NCBI GenBank assembly: GCA_034520365.1
Contig: JAXHNP010000007.1
Span: forward strand, 434,001-498,000
Direction of reading: 5' to 3'
From: Desulfobacterales bacterium
GTDB lineage: Bacteria > Desulfobacterota > Desulfobacteria > Desulfobacterales > Desulfosalsimonadaceae
Length of the DNA: 64,000 nucleotides
A program made the position numbers and the translations under genes. How positions within the stretch are numbered: position 1 is the first letter of the stretch; every line of letters starts with the position of its first letter. The notes under the pieces were generated by a model that saw nothing but the letters and a program-made list of their open reading frames with translations, ran no database searches and was not told the origin of the DNA. Positions 9,179-17,508 of the stretch are shown piece after piece.

Positions 9179-10230
9179 TTGTCATCCACTCTTCTTAATG
9201 CAAGCCCCATTGCTATGGCAGCCTGAGGTGCGATCTGTTTCAAATAGACGTTATCCAGTTGCCCACTGCCGATCAAAAAATTTTCAAACGGATTGATTAC
9301 AGTGGTCTCAGTAGCCGTCTGTGCAGCCAATAGCTCCCTAAACTCCCGGATATTCGCCCCGCCGCCGCTGAGCACGATTTTTTTCATCCCTTCATCCGGA
9401 TTGGTAGATTTAAAAAAATCCAGCGCCCGTCCGATCTCATCACACCAGTCGTTGACAACAGATGAAACCACCTGTTTCAAATTTTCAGGGGAAATCTTAT
9501 CCGGCGACTCCTGCTGACGAATGGTTTCCGCCTCTGCCAGCGAACAATTGGCCATCGAGGCGATTTTTTCGTTTATCTGATTGCATCCCAGAGACACGTC
9601 CCGTAAAAATACGGACGTATTGCCTTTTAGAATGTTGACCGAAGTTTTACTGGCCCCGATATCGATCAGAGCGACATTCTCACTTTGAACCCCGTAGTTG
9701 GTTTCATAGATATTCTGCAGGGCAAAGGCGTCGATATCGATGATGCAAAGATTCAGATTCGAGCTGTCAATCAGATTAATGTAGTCATTGATCATGTCTT
9801 TTTTGGCAGCCACCAGCAAAACATTCATCTGATTGGGGTTCTGCTCGCTTTCACCCAGCAGCTGGAAATCGATATTTACATCATTTATATCAAAGGGGAT
9901 GTATTGCTCGGCTTCGAAATTCAAGCTGTCAACCAGCTGCTCTTCCGGCATTTTCTGAACACTGATGTTTTTTACAATCACTGAATAGCCGCCGATAGAA
10001 ATGGCCACGTTTTTTGTTTTAAAATTGTATAGATCAAAAAGCTGCTGGACGGCATTCGACATGGCCTCAGAATTTTTAATAACACCTTCCTCGATGGCCC
10101 CCGGCTCGACATCGATGCTGCCAAATCTTCTCAACTCCCAGCCTTTTCTGGTTTCCACGGCTTCAGCGGCTTTAATGGCTCTTGATCCGATATCCAGACC
10201 GACGAGATGATTTTTGGACCCAACTATCAT
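9175..10230 (-). CDS. pilM: type IV pilus actin-like ATPase PilM
   Basis: 351 residues with the actin/FtsA fold: phosphate-1 motif LVGLDIGSRAIKAAE near the N-terminus, ALIDIGASKTSVNIL as phosphate-2 (about 190), and an adenosine motif IVLSGGGANIREF (about 285). It is cytoplasmic and recruited by the PilN N-terminal peptide. It is the first gene of pilMNOPQ; only a weak Shine-Dalgarno (AGAGA) precedes the ATG. Confidence 0.95.
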   Translation of the reverse strand: MIVGSKNHLVGLDIGSRAIKAAEAVETRKGWELRRFGSIDVEPGAIEEGVIKNSEAMSNAVQQLFDLYNFKTKNVAISIGGYSVIVKNISVQKMPEEQLVDSLNFEAEQYIPFDINDVNIDFQLLGESEQNPNQMNVLLVAAKKDMINDYINLIDSSNLNLCIIDIDAFALQNIYETNYGVQSENVALIDIGASKTSVNILKGNTSVFLRDVSLGCNQINEKIASMANCSLAEAETIRQQESPDKISPENLKQVVSSVVNDWCDEIGRALDFFKSTNPDEGMKKIVLSGGGANIREFRELLAAQTATETTVINPFENFLIGSGQLDNVYLKQIAPQAAIAMGLALRRVDDK

Positions 10231-10608
10231 AATAAGTCTCTACGTTATACGCTTAGGGTTATGGTGTATAAAAAAGCGAAAGAATCTGAATGTTACGTTA
10301 AAGGAAGAAAGATTACGGGATAAATTTATCCACTGATGGATTAAGGGAAGTGATCGCAATGTCGGGGCGTGAGGGTTTTTTTTCAAAATGCTTACTCGCA
10401 ACGCTCAGCTAAGGTTAACAATAATCACTTGCAGTGATCTTCCGATTATCATAGCTCTCGATAATTTGCAAGCCGCCATTTGGTACCCGAAACCATTCTT
10501 GCCGTTAAATTGTTGTTATGTCAAGCAAATAATTAAATAAAGCCTTTTAATTAACTTCACGGGCATCAGATTTTGGGTATTAGAAATTAGGTTAATTAAA
10601 TCAATAAG
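10231..10608. other. intergenic region upstream of pilM
   Basis: 378 AT-rich bases with no convincing reading frame on either strand. It must hold the pilM promoter, but no unambiguous -35/-10 or sigma-54 pair could be picked out by eye. One near-match to a DnaA box (TTATCCACT, about 10325) stands alone and is probably chance. Confidence 0.6.
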
Positions 10609-10718
10609 TTCTGGTCGGCACGGTGGCCGACCCTACGCTACGATGGATCAGTTTTTTCCCCATTCGTAGGGCGGGCCACCGTGCCCGCCTGAAAAATAGA
10701 TAGAACAAATTTATCGTG
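10609..10718. mobile_element. truncated copy of the CACGGTRAATTTGTTCT hairpin element
   Basis: The right end is complete: GGCGGGCCACCGTGCCCGCC hairpin, CTGAAAAATAGATAGAACAA, and terminus AGAACAAATTTATCGTG with one substitution. On the left only TTCTGG of the terminal repeat remains, joined directly to the GGTCGGC-ACGGTG-GCCGACC hairpin, so the left terminus and the first hairpin are deleted. The middle differs (TACGATGGATCAG). No target duplication is detectable, which fits an old, decayed copy. Confidence 0.8.
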
Positions 10719-11066
10719 CCTCAGTGCCTCAGTGCCTTTAAAGTTACTTACAGGCTCGGTCCGGGCGCACGGCCCAGGGGGAATACTTTTAGCGATCCGT
10801 GGTTTTGCTTTTTGCAATTTTCCTGCCATGCAATCCCTCAAATATGCTCTTAAACCGTCAATCGCATTAAAAAATAATTGTTTTAGTAAACACCGCCTCA
10901 TATTTTTCCTTGTTTTTGTGTACAATTGTATACAGGTGTTCATCAAATCATACAATGCCGTTTGGCCAAGCAGGGGGCAATGATAATTATCTCTTTTCTT
11001 GAAAAAACATGAAATTGTGATTATTTAATTGGTTTTAATTCGTTAAATTCAATCTGAGGTGCACCC
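10719..11066. other. intergenic region upstream of lysA, with a short palindrome
   Basis: No reading frame is supported. It begins with a CCTCAGTG tandem pair just outside the truncated element. A perfect 10-bp palindrome TACAATTGTA (10921-10930) lies about 140 bp before lysA and could be an operator, with no evidence beyond symmetry. GAGGTG precedes the lysA ATG. Confidence 0.4.
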
Positions 11067-12338
11067 ATGCCAATGACAGAGGAGTTTAAGAATCGACTTT
11101 TTCCGCTTTTACCGGAAATTGCCGATCGTTTCCATACGCCGTTTCATATATATGATGAAACCGGCATCCGTGACACGGGCGGCGGCTTAAAAACCGCCTT
11201 TGCCGGAGTCGATCAGTTCAAAGAATTTTTTGCCGTCAAAGCCCTTCCAAACCCCCGGATACTATCCATTATGAAGGATATGGGGTTCGGCTTTGACTGC
11301 AGTTCAATCCCGGAGATAGAGCTCAGCCGCCGAATCGGCGCCCATGGCCATGACATCATGTTTACCTCAAACAACACGACCGTTGAGGACTTTAAAACCG
11401 CCATGGCAGTGGACGGCTGCATCTTAAACCTCGATGACATCACGCTTATCGAAAAGCTGCCGGAAATTCCTGAGATTACCAGCTTCCGATACAATCCGGG
11501 GCCGCGTCGTTCCGGCAATGCGATTATCGGCAATCCGGTTGAAGCCAAATACGGGGTCAGCCATGATCAGATTCTCCATGCGTATAAAAAAATGATCGGG
11601 CTCGGGGCCAAACGCTTCGGGCTTCATACCATGCTGGTATCCAATGAACGCAATTATGAATACATGGTCGAAACCGCCCGGATGCTCCTGGAGATGGTCG
11701 AATGGCTTTCCAATGAACTGGGCATCCGGTTTGAATTTATAAATATCGGCGGCGGACTGGGGATTGCCTATCAACCGGATGAGCCGCCCCTAAACATCGA
11801 AGCAATGGGCCGGGAAATAAAAGACCTGTTTAATGCATTCAAAAAAAAGCACGGCGAGGCCCCGAAACTTTTCATGGAAAGCGGCCGCTATATGACCGGC
11901 CCCCACGGGGTACTGGTCACAAAGGCCATCAATCACAAGGATATATATCGCAAATACATCGGGGTGGATGCCTGCATGTCCGCCCTGATGCGCCCCGGCA
12001 TGTACGGCGCCTATCATCATATCGACGTACTGGGAAAAAATTTAGATGAAACGCCGGCAGAGACCGTCGATGTGGTGGGCTCCCTGTGTGAAAATATTGA
12101 CAAATTCGCTGTCCAGCGGACACTGCCGAAAATCGATGACGGTGACCTGCTGATCATCCAGGACACCGGCGCCCACGGTCACGCCATGGGCTTTAACTAC
12201 AATGCCAAGCTTCGGCCCCAGGAGCTTTTGTTAAGAAGCGACGGATCGGTGGAGCGGATCCGGCGGGCGGAAACCATGGACGACTATTTTGCCACGCTGA
12301 ACTTTCAGGAAGAGATAATGAAGCCAAAACACGGATAA
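11067..12338 (+). CDS. lysA: diaminopimelate decarboxylase (fold type III PLP enzyme)
   Basis: 423 residues. The alanine-racemase-like barrel carries the PLP lysine in FFAVKALPNP (about residue 58), a phosphate-binding GGGLG (about 230) and ESGRYM (about 272). The C-terminal beta domain has the catalytic cysteine motif SLCENIDKFA and DTGAHGHAMGFNYN, both typical of DAP/ornithine-type decarboxylases. It would convert meso-diaminopimelate to lysine. A separate dapL is present at 52012-53238. GAGGTG precedes the ATG by a few bases. Another substrate such as carboxynorspermidine or arginine cannot be excluded from sequence alone, but LysA is the best fit. Confidence 0.8.
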   Translation: MPMTEEFKNRLFPLLPEIADRFHTPFHIYDETGIRDTGGGLKTAFAGVDQFKEFFAVKALPNPRILSIMKDMGFGFDCSSIPEIELSRRIGAHGHDIMFTSNNTTVEDFKTAMAVDGCILNLDDITLIEKLPEIPEITSFRYNPGPRRSGNAIIGNPVEAKYGVSHDQILHAYKKMIGLGAKRFGLHTMLVSNERNYEYMVETARMLLEMVEWLSNELGIRFEFINIGGGLGIAYQPDEPPLNIEAMGREIKDLFNAFKKKHGEAPKLFMESGRYMTGPHGVLVTKAINHKDIYRKYIGVDACMSALMRPGMYGAYHHIDVLGKNLDETPAETVDVVGSLCENIDKFAVQRTLPKIDDGDLLIIQDTGAHGHAMGFNYNAKLRPQELLLRSDGSVERIRRAETMDDYFATLNFQEEIMKPKHG

Positions 12339-12344
12339 CCCAGG

Positions 12345-12385
12345 TTTTAATGGGGGTCGGCACTGAGCCCCAACCATCATTAAAA
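12345..12385. terminator. bidirectional terminator between convergent lysA and PEPCK-like genes
   Basis: Outer arms TTTTAATG (12345-12352) and CATTAAAA (12378-12385) enclose GGGG...CCCC, giving an interrupted stem with T-runs on both strands. It sits in the 50-bp gap between two converging genes. Confidence 0.5.
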
Positions 12386-12388
12386 AAA

Positions 12389-14026
12389 CTACATCGAAAA
12401 CCCGAACTCCTCCAGATCCAGCGTATCATCCACGGAAATAATCTGGGAGAGCATCGTCCGCATGTCTTCCGGCATCTTATCTTCGTACTGGGCAAAATCC
12501 TTCATGAATTCCGCGACCAACCGGTTGGCCCGAAGCTCATAGTCGCCGGCGTCCGCAGCCGCCTCCCGGGGATTTAGCATCTTCGCAGGGATGTCCACCC
12601 CCGGACAGGTCCTGGGGATCTCATACTGAAACACCGGATCGGTTTCAAATTCCACATCATTTAATGCGCCGGATATGGCGGCATCGGCCAGGGCCCGGGA
12701 ATGCCGGATACTGATACGGTCGGCCTTGTGGGAAGGCTCTCCGATCCAGCCGGTATTCATCAGCCAGCAGACGGTATTGTGGGTCTTAATCTTTTCAAGC
12801 AGCTGCATCCCGCAGGAATAGGCGGGCAGCGCCAGCGCCGCATCCCCGAAACAGACATTGAACATCACCTGGGGCTCAAATTCGCCGCTTTCGGTCTGAG
12901 TAAATTTGGATGTATAGGCGGACAAAAAGGCGTATACCGCCTGTTCAGGCGTCAGCCGGGCGATGGCCGGAAGCACCCCAAAGGCGTCGCAGGTCAGCAG
13001 AAACAGGTTTCGGGGCGGATCAAAGATACCGCTATGAATGGCGTTCGGCAAATGGCTGATGGGATAAACAGCGCGGGTATTGCGGGTCAGACTCCCATCG
13101 GTCAGATCAATACGCCGGGTATCCGGATCACAGGTCACATTTTCCAGAATGGTCCCAAACCGCCGGGTGCAGTCATAAACCGCCGGCTGATCCTCAGCGG
13201 ACAGATTAAAGAGCTTGGCATACCCCCCCCATTCCAGATTAAAAATCCCGGTATCCGTCCACCCGTGGGTATGGTCGCCCAAAAGCCGCCGGCCGGGATC
13301 CATGGCCAGCGTCGTTTTTCCGGTCTCCTCCCGGCCGAGAAAAATCGCCACATCCCCCGCCGCGCCCACATTGGCGGAACATCGCATACAAAAGACCGAT
13401 TCCGGCACCAGGTAACTGGCCAGCGTGAACACCGCCTGCTTGATCTCCCCGGCATAGCTGGAACCGCCGATTAAAATCAGCCGCTGGCTTAAGTTATAGA
13501 TCACGAATGCGGCGGAACGGGTGCCGTCCTGCTCCGGCACTGCGTTAAAGCCCGGAACATGGATAATGGTAAATTCCGGGGCAAAGGCATCAAGTTCGGC
13601 CGGGTCATGGATCTGATAATACATGTTCCGGACAAACAGGCTATGCCATGCGCTTTCCGTAACAATCCGGATCGGAATCTGGTGTTCGGGGACACTGCCG
13701 AGCAGGCAGTCCTGGACATAAGCTTCCTTATCATGCATATAGGCCAGCAGCCGGTGAAACAGGGTATTGAAGTGATTCTCCGAAAGTTCGTTTTTTTCAT
13801 CGCTCCAGAAAACCTTTTCCTCGCTGAATGAATCCTTGACGATAAACTTGTCCTCCGGCGGCATCTCGCTGTAATGGCCGGTGCGGATGACCACCGGCCC
13901 CAAATGCGCGAGCTGCCCTTCGCGATTGGTGGCGATTTTTTCATACAGCATCGGCGTGGTGAGATTCCGGTGAATGCGCCGCAGATGTTTCCGCCCGAAA
14001 CTTTCAAGATTAAGGCTGGTCTCCAT
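12389..14026 (-). CDS. ATP-type phosphoenolpyruvate carboxykinase homologue with altered active site
   Basis: 545 residues from the ATG at 14026, which has AAAGGAGA before it; the frame extends 23 codons further without such a site. The fold of PckA is clear throughout (IGGSSYAGEIK, CSANVGAAGDVAIF, ETGKTTLAMDP, NTRAVYPI, CDAFGVLP, NTGWIG). The ATP P-loop lysine (about K237) and the Arg333 equivalent are kept. The residues that in E. coli PckA bind Mn2+ or substrate are replaced: Lys213 by Gln197, His232 by Arg215, Asp269 by His252 and Arg65 by Met55. Normal carboxykinase activity is therefore doubtful. It may be a kinase or regulator of a different substrate. It is transcribed convergently with lysA and stands alone. 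Confidence 0.85.
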   Translation of the reverse strand: METSLNLESFGRKHLRRIHRNLTTPMLYEKIATNREGQLAHLGPVVIRTGHYSEMPPEDKFIVKDSFSEEKVFWSDEKNELSENHFNTLFHRLLAYMHDKEAYVQDCLLGSVPEHQIPIRIVTESAWHSLFVRNMYYQIHDPAELDAFAPEFTIIHVPGFNAVPEQDGTRSAAFVIYNLSQRLILIGGSSYAGEIKQAVFTLASYLVPESVFCMRCSANVGAAGDVAIFLGREETGKTTLAMDPGRRLLGDHTHGWTDTGIFNLEWGGYAKLFNLSAEDQPAVYDCTRRFGTILENVTCDPDTRRIDLTDGSLTRNTRAVYPISHLPNAIHSGIFDPPRNLFLLTCDAFGVLPAIARLTPEQAVYAFLSAYTSKFTQTESGEFEPQVMFNVCFGDAALALPAYSCGMQLLEKIKTHNTVCWLMNTGWIGEPSHKADRISIRHSRALADAAISGALNDVEFETDPVFQYEIPRTCPGVDIPAKMLNPREAAADAGDYELRANRLVAEFMKDFAQYEDKMPEDMRTMLSQIISVDDTLDLEEFGFSM

Positions 14027-14138
14027 AGGGTCTCCTTTATGGTTATGCGCTGATTTCACATTTTGTTGCATTCTATCGTACCGCAAGTCCCGCAATAAAA
14101 AAATGCGGCGGCCCGGGCCCTTTTAATAAGACGGCCAG

Positions 14139-16328
14139 CTAACGCACCCCTTGTGCGGACAAGGCATATATCACCAGCTTCTGCATCATTTTCTCCTTGG
14201 CGGAGTGGGGGGCATCTAACTCCAGGCGCTCCAAATAAGGCTTGGCGCCTTGCGGTACCTGCCGGATGGTCATGGCTTTGCTAAGACTCGACACCTTGCT
14301 GAACCCCTCGGCCATCTGGCCTTTAAGCCATTTCAACGCCTTGCCGATGACCAGCTCCTCATCGGTAAAATCCGTTCCAAAAGGAAATGGCGGGAACCAC
14401 CCGGCTTTTTTAAACGGGGCGATTTCCGCCTCCAGCCGCTGGGGATAATTGTTTCGGAATTGATCCGGAATCTGATAGTCCGCCGGGATTTTTCTGGAAT
14501 CCCTTGCTTGCTGGAGCAGCTCATCCTGAAACCGGGAATCCGCGATATTTAAAAGCTGCTCCATGACCGCTTTATCGGTTTTTCCCCGCAAATCGGCAAT
14601 CCCGTACTCGGTGATCACGATATCGCGCAAATGCCTGGGAATGGTGGTATGGCCGTAATTAAATACGATATTGGAGGCGATGTTTTTGCCGCTTGCCCGG
14701 GTGGCCTTGCACATCAAAATGGAGCGGGCATCCGGCAGGGCATGGGCCTGAGAGACGAAATTGTATTGGCCGCCCACGCCGCTGACCACCTGGCCGTTTT
14801 CCAGGCCGTCGGAGACCACCGCCCCGGAGAGCGCCACCATCAGGCAGGCATTGACGAACCGGCCGTGCCGCCGCTGCAGGCCTTTCAGTTCTTCACTGGC
14901 ATAGCAATTGTTGCCGTAGAGCTGATTGACATTTAAAACGCTGGTCATAAAAATTTTCCGGCGCTCTTCTTCGCTCATGTCATTTAAGGCCTGGTAAAAC
15001 CCCTCCGGCCCCAAAAAAAAGCCGCCATGAATCAGAATCTCGTTTTTAAGGGTATCGCCCAGACAGCACCGGAGGATCTCATCCATGCGTTTGGGATCAT
15101 ACAGATCCGCTGGGATTTCCTGATCCTCAGTATAAATGACCCCTTCGGTAAAGGTCAAACCCGATCTGAATATGCCGAAGTCACACAGAAAATCAAAATC
15201 CGCGGCAGACAGCCGGGGCCTTATGGCACCGGCCTCGAGCAAAAACTCAAGGGTTTTCGGGGTTACGTTTTCATCAATGCGGCCCTCGTTGATCAAGCGC
15301 TGAATCGCCACGCTGTTATAGGTCTTTCTTTTGACCACGTTGGACTTGATCAAATGCAGATACCCATCCACCAGCATTTCCGTGGACCCGGTGATGCCCT
15401 CATCAAACGCATCAAGGCCGCCGATGCGATCAATCACCGGCCCGAATCGATCATAAATCCCGGTATCCCGGACAAACCGCTTATACTCCGGATTGTCTTC
15501 GTTTCGCATCTGAAGGCCGTAGCACAGCGCATCGCCCAGTGAGCCGATCCCGATCTGGAGCGTTCCCCCGTCCTTTATCAGGGTGCTGGCCTGAAGACCG
15601 ATCATATAGTCAGCGGTGGGTATGGACATCTTGGGTGCGCCAAAAAGGCGGGAGTAATAGTTTGGGGTATCAATCACCATATCATAGGTTTCCGGTACGA
15701 CCACGGCATCGCCGTACATGAACGGCAGGTTCTGATTGACCTGGGCGATGATGCAGATGCTTTTACCCTGCTGTTCAAGCTCGCGCATGGCCGAACCAAG
15801 ATCAAGGGACACCTCCGGGTTGCAGCTCATGCTGTAGCGGGTTTGGCCGTCTATCTCCTTTTTGCTCACCATCTGGGCGATCACGTTCACCCCGTTATCC
15901 AGAGTATCCCGCCAGGCATGGGTATAATTGGAGCTGATATAGTTCTGCTGGGTATGGTCCACATTCAGGTAGGAACCGGCCTTGGCATAGAACTCCCGCA
16001 ATTCCACATTTTCCGGGAGATGCCCCTGACGCAGATCGGTCATGTAATCGAGATCCACATATCCTTTAAACTTTCTTTCCACAAAGGGGCCCAGAAACCG
16101 TTTTTCCAGATCACTGGCGCCGCGCGGGCGCTCCAGGGAAAGTGCGGTGCAAAGGGTAAGCTTAATGGATGGGTCTTTTTTGGCCCTTTGATAGATGGCA
16201 TTGGTAAACTCGTTAGGCTTGCCAAGCCCCAGCGGCAGGCCTAATACGATCTCTTTGCCGACTTTTTCAATAACGGCATCCACGCATGCTTCTGCCTCCT
16301 GATAATAAACGGGTCGCTTTGCTTTCAT
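14139..16328 (-). CDS. acetyl-CoA hydrolase/CoA-transferase family protein, long form
   Basis: 729 residues, against about 430-500 for the usual 4-hydroxybutyrate CoA-transferase or acetyl-CoA hydrolase. The start is the ATG at 16328, seven bases after GGAGG; a TTG directly before it is less well placed. N-terminal CoA-transferase features include GLPLGLGKPNEF. The middle holds DGGTLQIGIGSLGDAL. The C-terminal hydrolase/transferase domain has VSGVGGQYNFVSQA and VITEYGIADLRG, both family hallmarks. An extra segment of about 200 residues lies between the two halves (about 330-480). It likely moves CoA between acetate or another acid and an acyl-CoA. No operon partner is adjacent. Confidence 0.8.
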   Translation of the reverse strand: MKAKRPVYYQEAEACVDAVIEKVGKEIVLGLPLGLGKPNEFTNAIYQRAKKDPSIKLTLCTALSLERPRGASDLEKRFLGPFVERKFKGYVDLDYMTDLRQGHLPENVELREFYAKAGSYLNVDHTQQNYISSNYTHAWRDTLDNGVNVIAQMVSKKEIDGQTRYSMSCNPEVSLDLGSAMRELEQQGKSICIIAQVNQNLPFMYGDAVVVPETYDMVIDTPNYYSRLFGAPKMSIPTADYMIGLQASTLIKDGGTLQIGIGSLGDALCYGLQMRNEDNPEYKRFVRDTGIYDRFGPVIDRIGGLDAFDEGITGSTEMLVDGYLHLIKSNVVKRKTYNSVAIQRLINEGRIDENVTPKTLEFLLEAGAIRPRLSAADFDFLCDFGIFRSGLTFTEGVIYTEDQEIPADLYDPKRMDEILRCCLGDTLKNEILIHGGFFLGPEGFYQALNDMSEEERRKIFMTSVLNVNQLYGNNCYASEELKGLQRRHGRFVNACLMVALSGAVVSDGLENGQVVSGVGGQYNFVSQAHALPDARSILMCKATRASGKNIASNIVFNYGHTTIPRHLRDIVITEYGIADLRGKTDKAVMEQLLNIADSRFQDELLQQARDSRKIPADYQIPDQFRNNYPQRLEAEIAPFKKAGWFPPFPFGTDFTDEELVIGKALKWLKGQMAEGFSKVSSLSKAMTIRQVPQGAKPYLERLELDAPHSAKEKMMQKLVIYALSAQGVR

Positions 16329-16372
16329 CAAAAAACCTCCGGGATTTTCAATTTCACCGCATCTACTGCGTC

Positions 16373-16413
16373 AAATGATGTCTCGCATAGGCACCTATAG
16401 CTCGACATCATTT
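16373..16413. repeat. 41-bp hairpin repeat
   Basis: Arms AAATGATGTC (16373-16382) and GACATCATTT (16404-16413) are perfect complements and enclose an inner ATAGG-CAC-CTAT hairpin. The sequence continues into CTTGTATCTG, the target site of the element at 16426-16977, and resumes after it with CGGCAAACTTGAAAATCGC, so the element has inserted into this older repeat-like stretch. Confidence 0.65.
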
Positions 16414-16425
16414 TCCTTGTATCTG

Positions 16426-16977
16426 CACGGTAAATTTGTTCTAACCGCAAAATCCATACCCCCGGTCCTGTTAACGCTAAGGTTGGGATTCGTTTTCTTC
16501 GCTATCGGGATCGAAATCGAAATCGAAATCGAAATCGACACTGTAGACTTCCTGATCCTCTCGAACTTGGTATCCTCTTCCGCCGAGACGGCTGAGCATC
16601 GCGGCCATACGGTCGAGTTCATCCTTGCGGTTCCGGCTTTCCATCTTGTCCAGCGCCTTGCCGACAATCAGCACATCTTGAATCGCCGCGCACTCAAGCG
16701 CGGAGCCACGAGCGATTTCGAAATAACGCCTTCGGTCGGCTTCCGCGGTCTTGCCATTACCTTCGGCGATATTGAGCGGTATCGGCTGGCTGGCCCGAAG
16801 CCATTGATCCCGGGCGGGCCGATGGACTCCGTTCAGGCTGTCGGCCTTCTCGTAAACCCATGCAACGTAGCCTATTGAAAGGCGATAGACGTCCAGTTTT
16901 TCGCGTCCAAGGGTCATATTTTTTCGATTTCGATCCCGATAGCGATTTCGATTTGGATACAGAACAAATTCACCGTG
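16426..16977. mobile_element. 552-bp transposable element carrying a four-helix-bundle (23S-IVP family) gene
   Basis: The ends are CACGGTAAATTTGTTCT (16426-16442) and AGAACAAATTCACCGTG (16961-16977), inverted copies matching at 16 of 17 positions. They are the same two termini, with the same A/G asymmetry, found on three hairpin-only elements in this window. A perfect 10-bp direct repeat CTTGTATCTG lies immediately outside each end (16416-16425 and 16978-16987). A second inverted pair, GCTATCGGGATCGAAATCG (16501-16519) and its complement (16925-16943), brackets the gene. No transposase is encoded, so movement in trans is inferred. This is direct sequence evidence that the gene arrived by insertion. 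Confidence 0.9.
16477..16917 (-). CDS. four-helix-bundle protein, 23S rRNA intervening-sequence (IVP/S23) family
   Basis: 146 residues from the ATG at 16917 (MTLGREKLDVYRLSIGYVAW). The open frame continues upstream through the element's inverted repeat into an Arg/Asn-rich stretch that is unlikely to be coding. Family features are the ..LDVYRLS... first helix, QWLRASQPIPLNIAEGNGK at the second, RRRYFEIARGSALECAAIQD at the third, and a fourth amphipathic helix. The C-terminus is an unusual acidic tail (VDFDFDFDFDPDSEENESQP) encoded by four perfect GAAATC hexamers on the plus strand (16511-16536). The biochemical function of this family is unknown. It is the only gene inside the transposable element. 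Confidence 0.85.
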   Translation of the reverse strand: MTLGREKLDVYRLSIGYVAWVYEKADSLNGVHRPARDQWLRASQPIPLNIAEGNGKTAEADRRRYFEIARGSALECAAIQDVLIVGKALDKMESRNRKDELDRMAAMLSRLGGRGYQVREDQEVYSVDFDFDFDFDPDSEENESQP

Positions 16978-16993
16978 CTTGTATCTGCGGCAA

Positions 16994-17016
16994 ACTTGAA
17001 AATCGCTCAATTTAGG
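16994..17016. repeat. short repeat with core GAAAATCGCTCAATTTAG
   Basis: The 18-base core is identical to one at 40244-40269, and a close variant forms the hairpin at 17145-17180. This copy has only one arm intact (CAATTTAGG) and lies just outside the right target duplication of the four-helix-bundle element. Confidence 0.65.
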
Positions 17017-17144
17017 TTATACAAGAAGGATTGGCATACGAGAGCATCAATTCTGAAAAAAGTCAATACGGAATCAAACCTTTTGGCCGGCCCCGGCAGA
17101 CCGGGTCAATCCTCTGCACCAAAATGAATAGCGAGCCAAACAAA

Positions 17145-17180
17145 CAATTCCTAAATTTGAAACGCTCAATTTAGGAATTG
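17145..17180. repeat. hairpin repeat, 12-bp perfect arms
   Basis: CAATTCCTAAAT (17145-17156) and ATTTAGGAATTG (17169-17180) flank a loop TTGAAACGCTCA related to the repeats at 16994 and 40244. It lies about 70 bp before a short conserved gene and could terminate or attenuate transcription, but there is no clear T-run. The rest of 16988-17248 shows no gene. Confidence 0.65.
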
Positions 17181-17248
17181 AAAATCGCCCGGGGGTGCGG
17201 TAGGGAAAGGCCAAAAAATATGCTGAAAAAATTTGAGGGTAATATAGC

Positions 17249-17500
17249 ATGAAGGATGAAAACGGCGTCTACTACTATCCGTTTCCGGAGAACAAGCGGG
17301 TGCGGATGTATGTGAAGGAAGCAAACCACACCTTATATTTCCGTTTGTGGAGTGCGGATGACCCCAAGCTATGGGAAGAGCACGGATGGGTGCCCTATGA
17401 CGCCATTGAGGCGGCGGCAGAGATGTATAAGGGCAAAAAGTTCAACCCCGGCCAGGCCTATGACCTTAACATGGCCAAGGCGATGCTGAAGGAAGCGTAA
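17249..17500 (+). CDS. small conserved-looking hypothetical protein, 83 residues
   Basis: No recognised domain. The protein is soluble, without signal or membrane segment, and rich in aromatic residues near the N-terminus (GVYYYPFPENKRVRMYV, TLYFRLW). It has a mixed alpha/beta look and a helical C-terminus (DLNMAKAMLKEA). GAGG lies about ten bases before the ATG, and codon use matches the neighbours. It converges on the acyl-CoA synthetase gene with an 8-bp gap. It is probably a real gene because of its composition and start context; the function is not known. Confidence 0.6.
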   Translation: MKDENGVYYYPFPENKRVRMYVKEANHTLYFRLWSADDPKLWEEHGWVPYDAIEAAAEMYKGKKFNPGQAYDLNMAKAMLKEA

Positions 17501-17508
17501 AATACCGG

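Noticed and set aside
10322-10333. DnaA-box-like TTATCCACT
   Set aside because: A single imperfect box without a cluster or AT-rich unwinding region does not support an origin.
10450-10515. Possible sigma-54 promoter near TGGTACC and TTGC motifs
   Set aside because: The GG and GC elements are not separated by the required 10 bases on either strand.
16918-17010. Upstream extension of the four-helix-bundle gene to a start at 17010
   Set aside because: It would run across the element terminus and target duplication; the Arg/Asn-rich peptide only reflects the inverted repeat.
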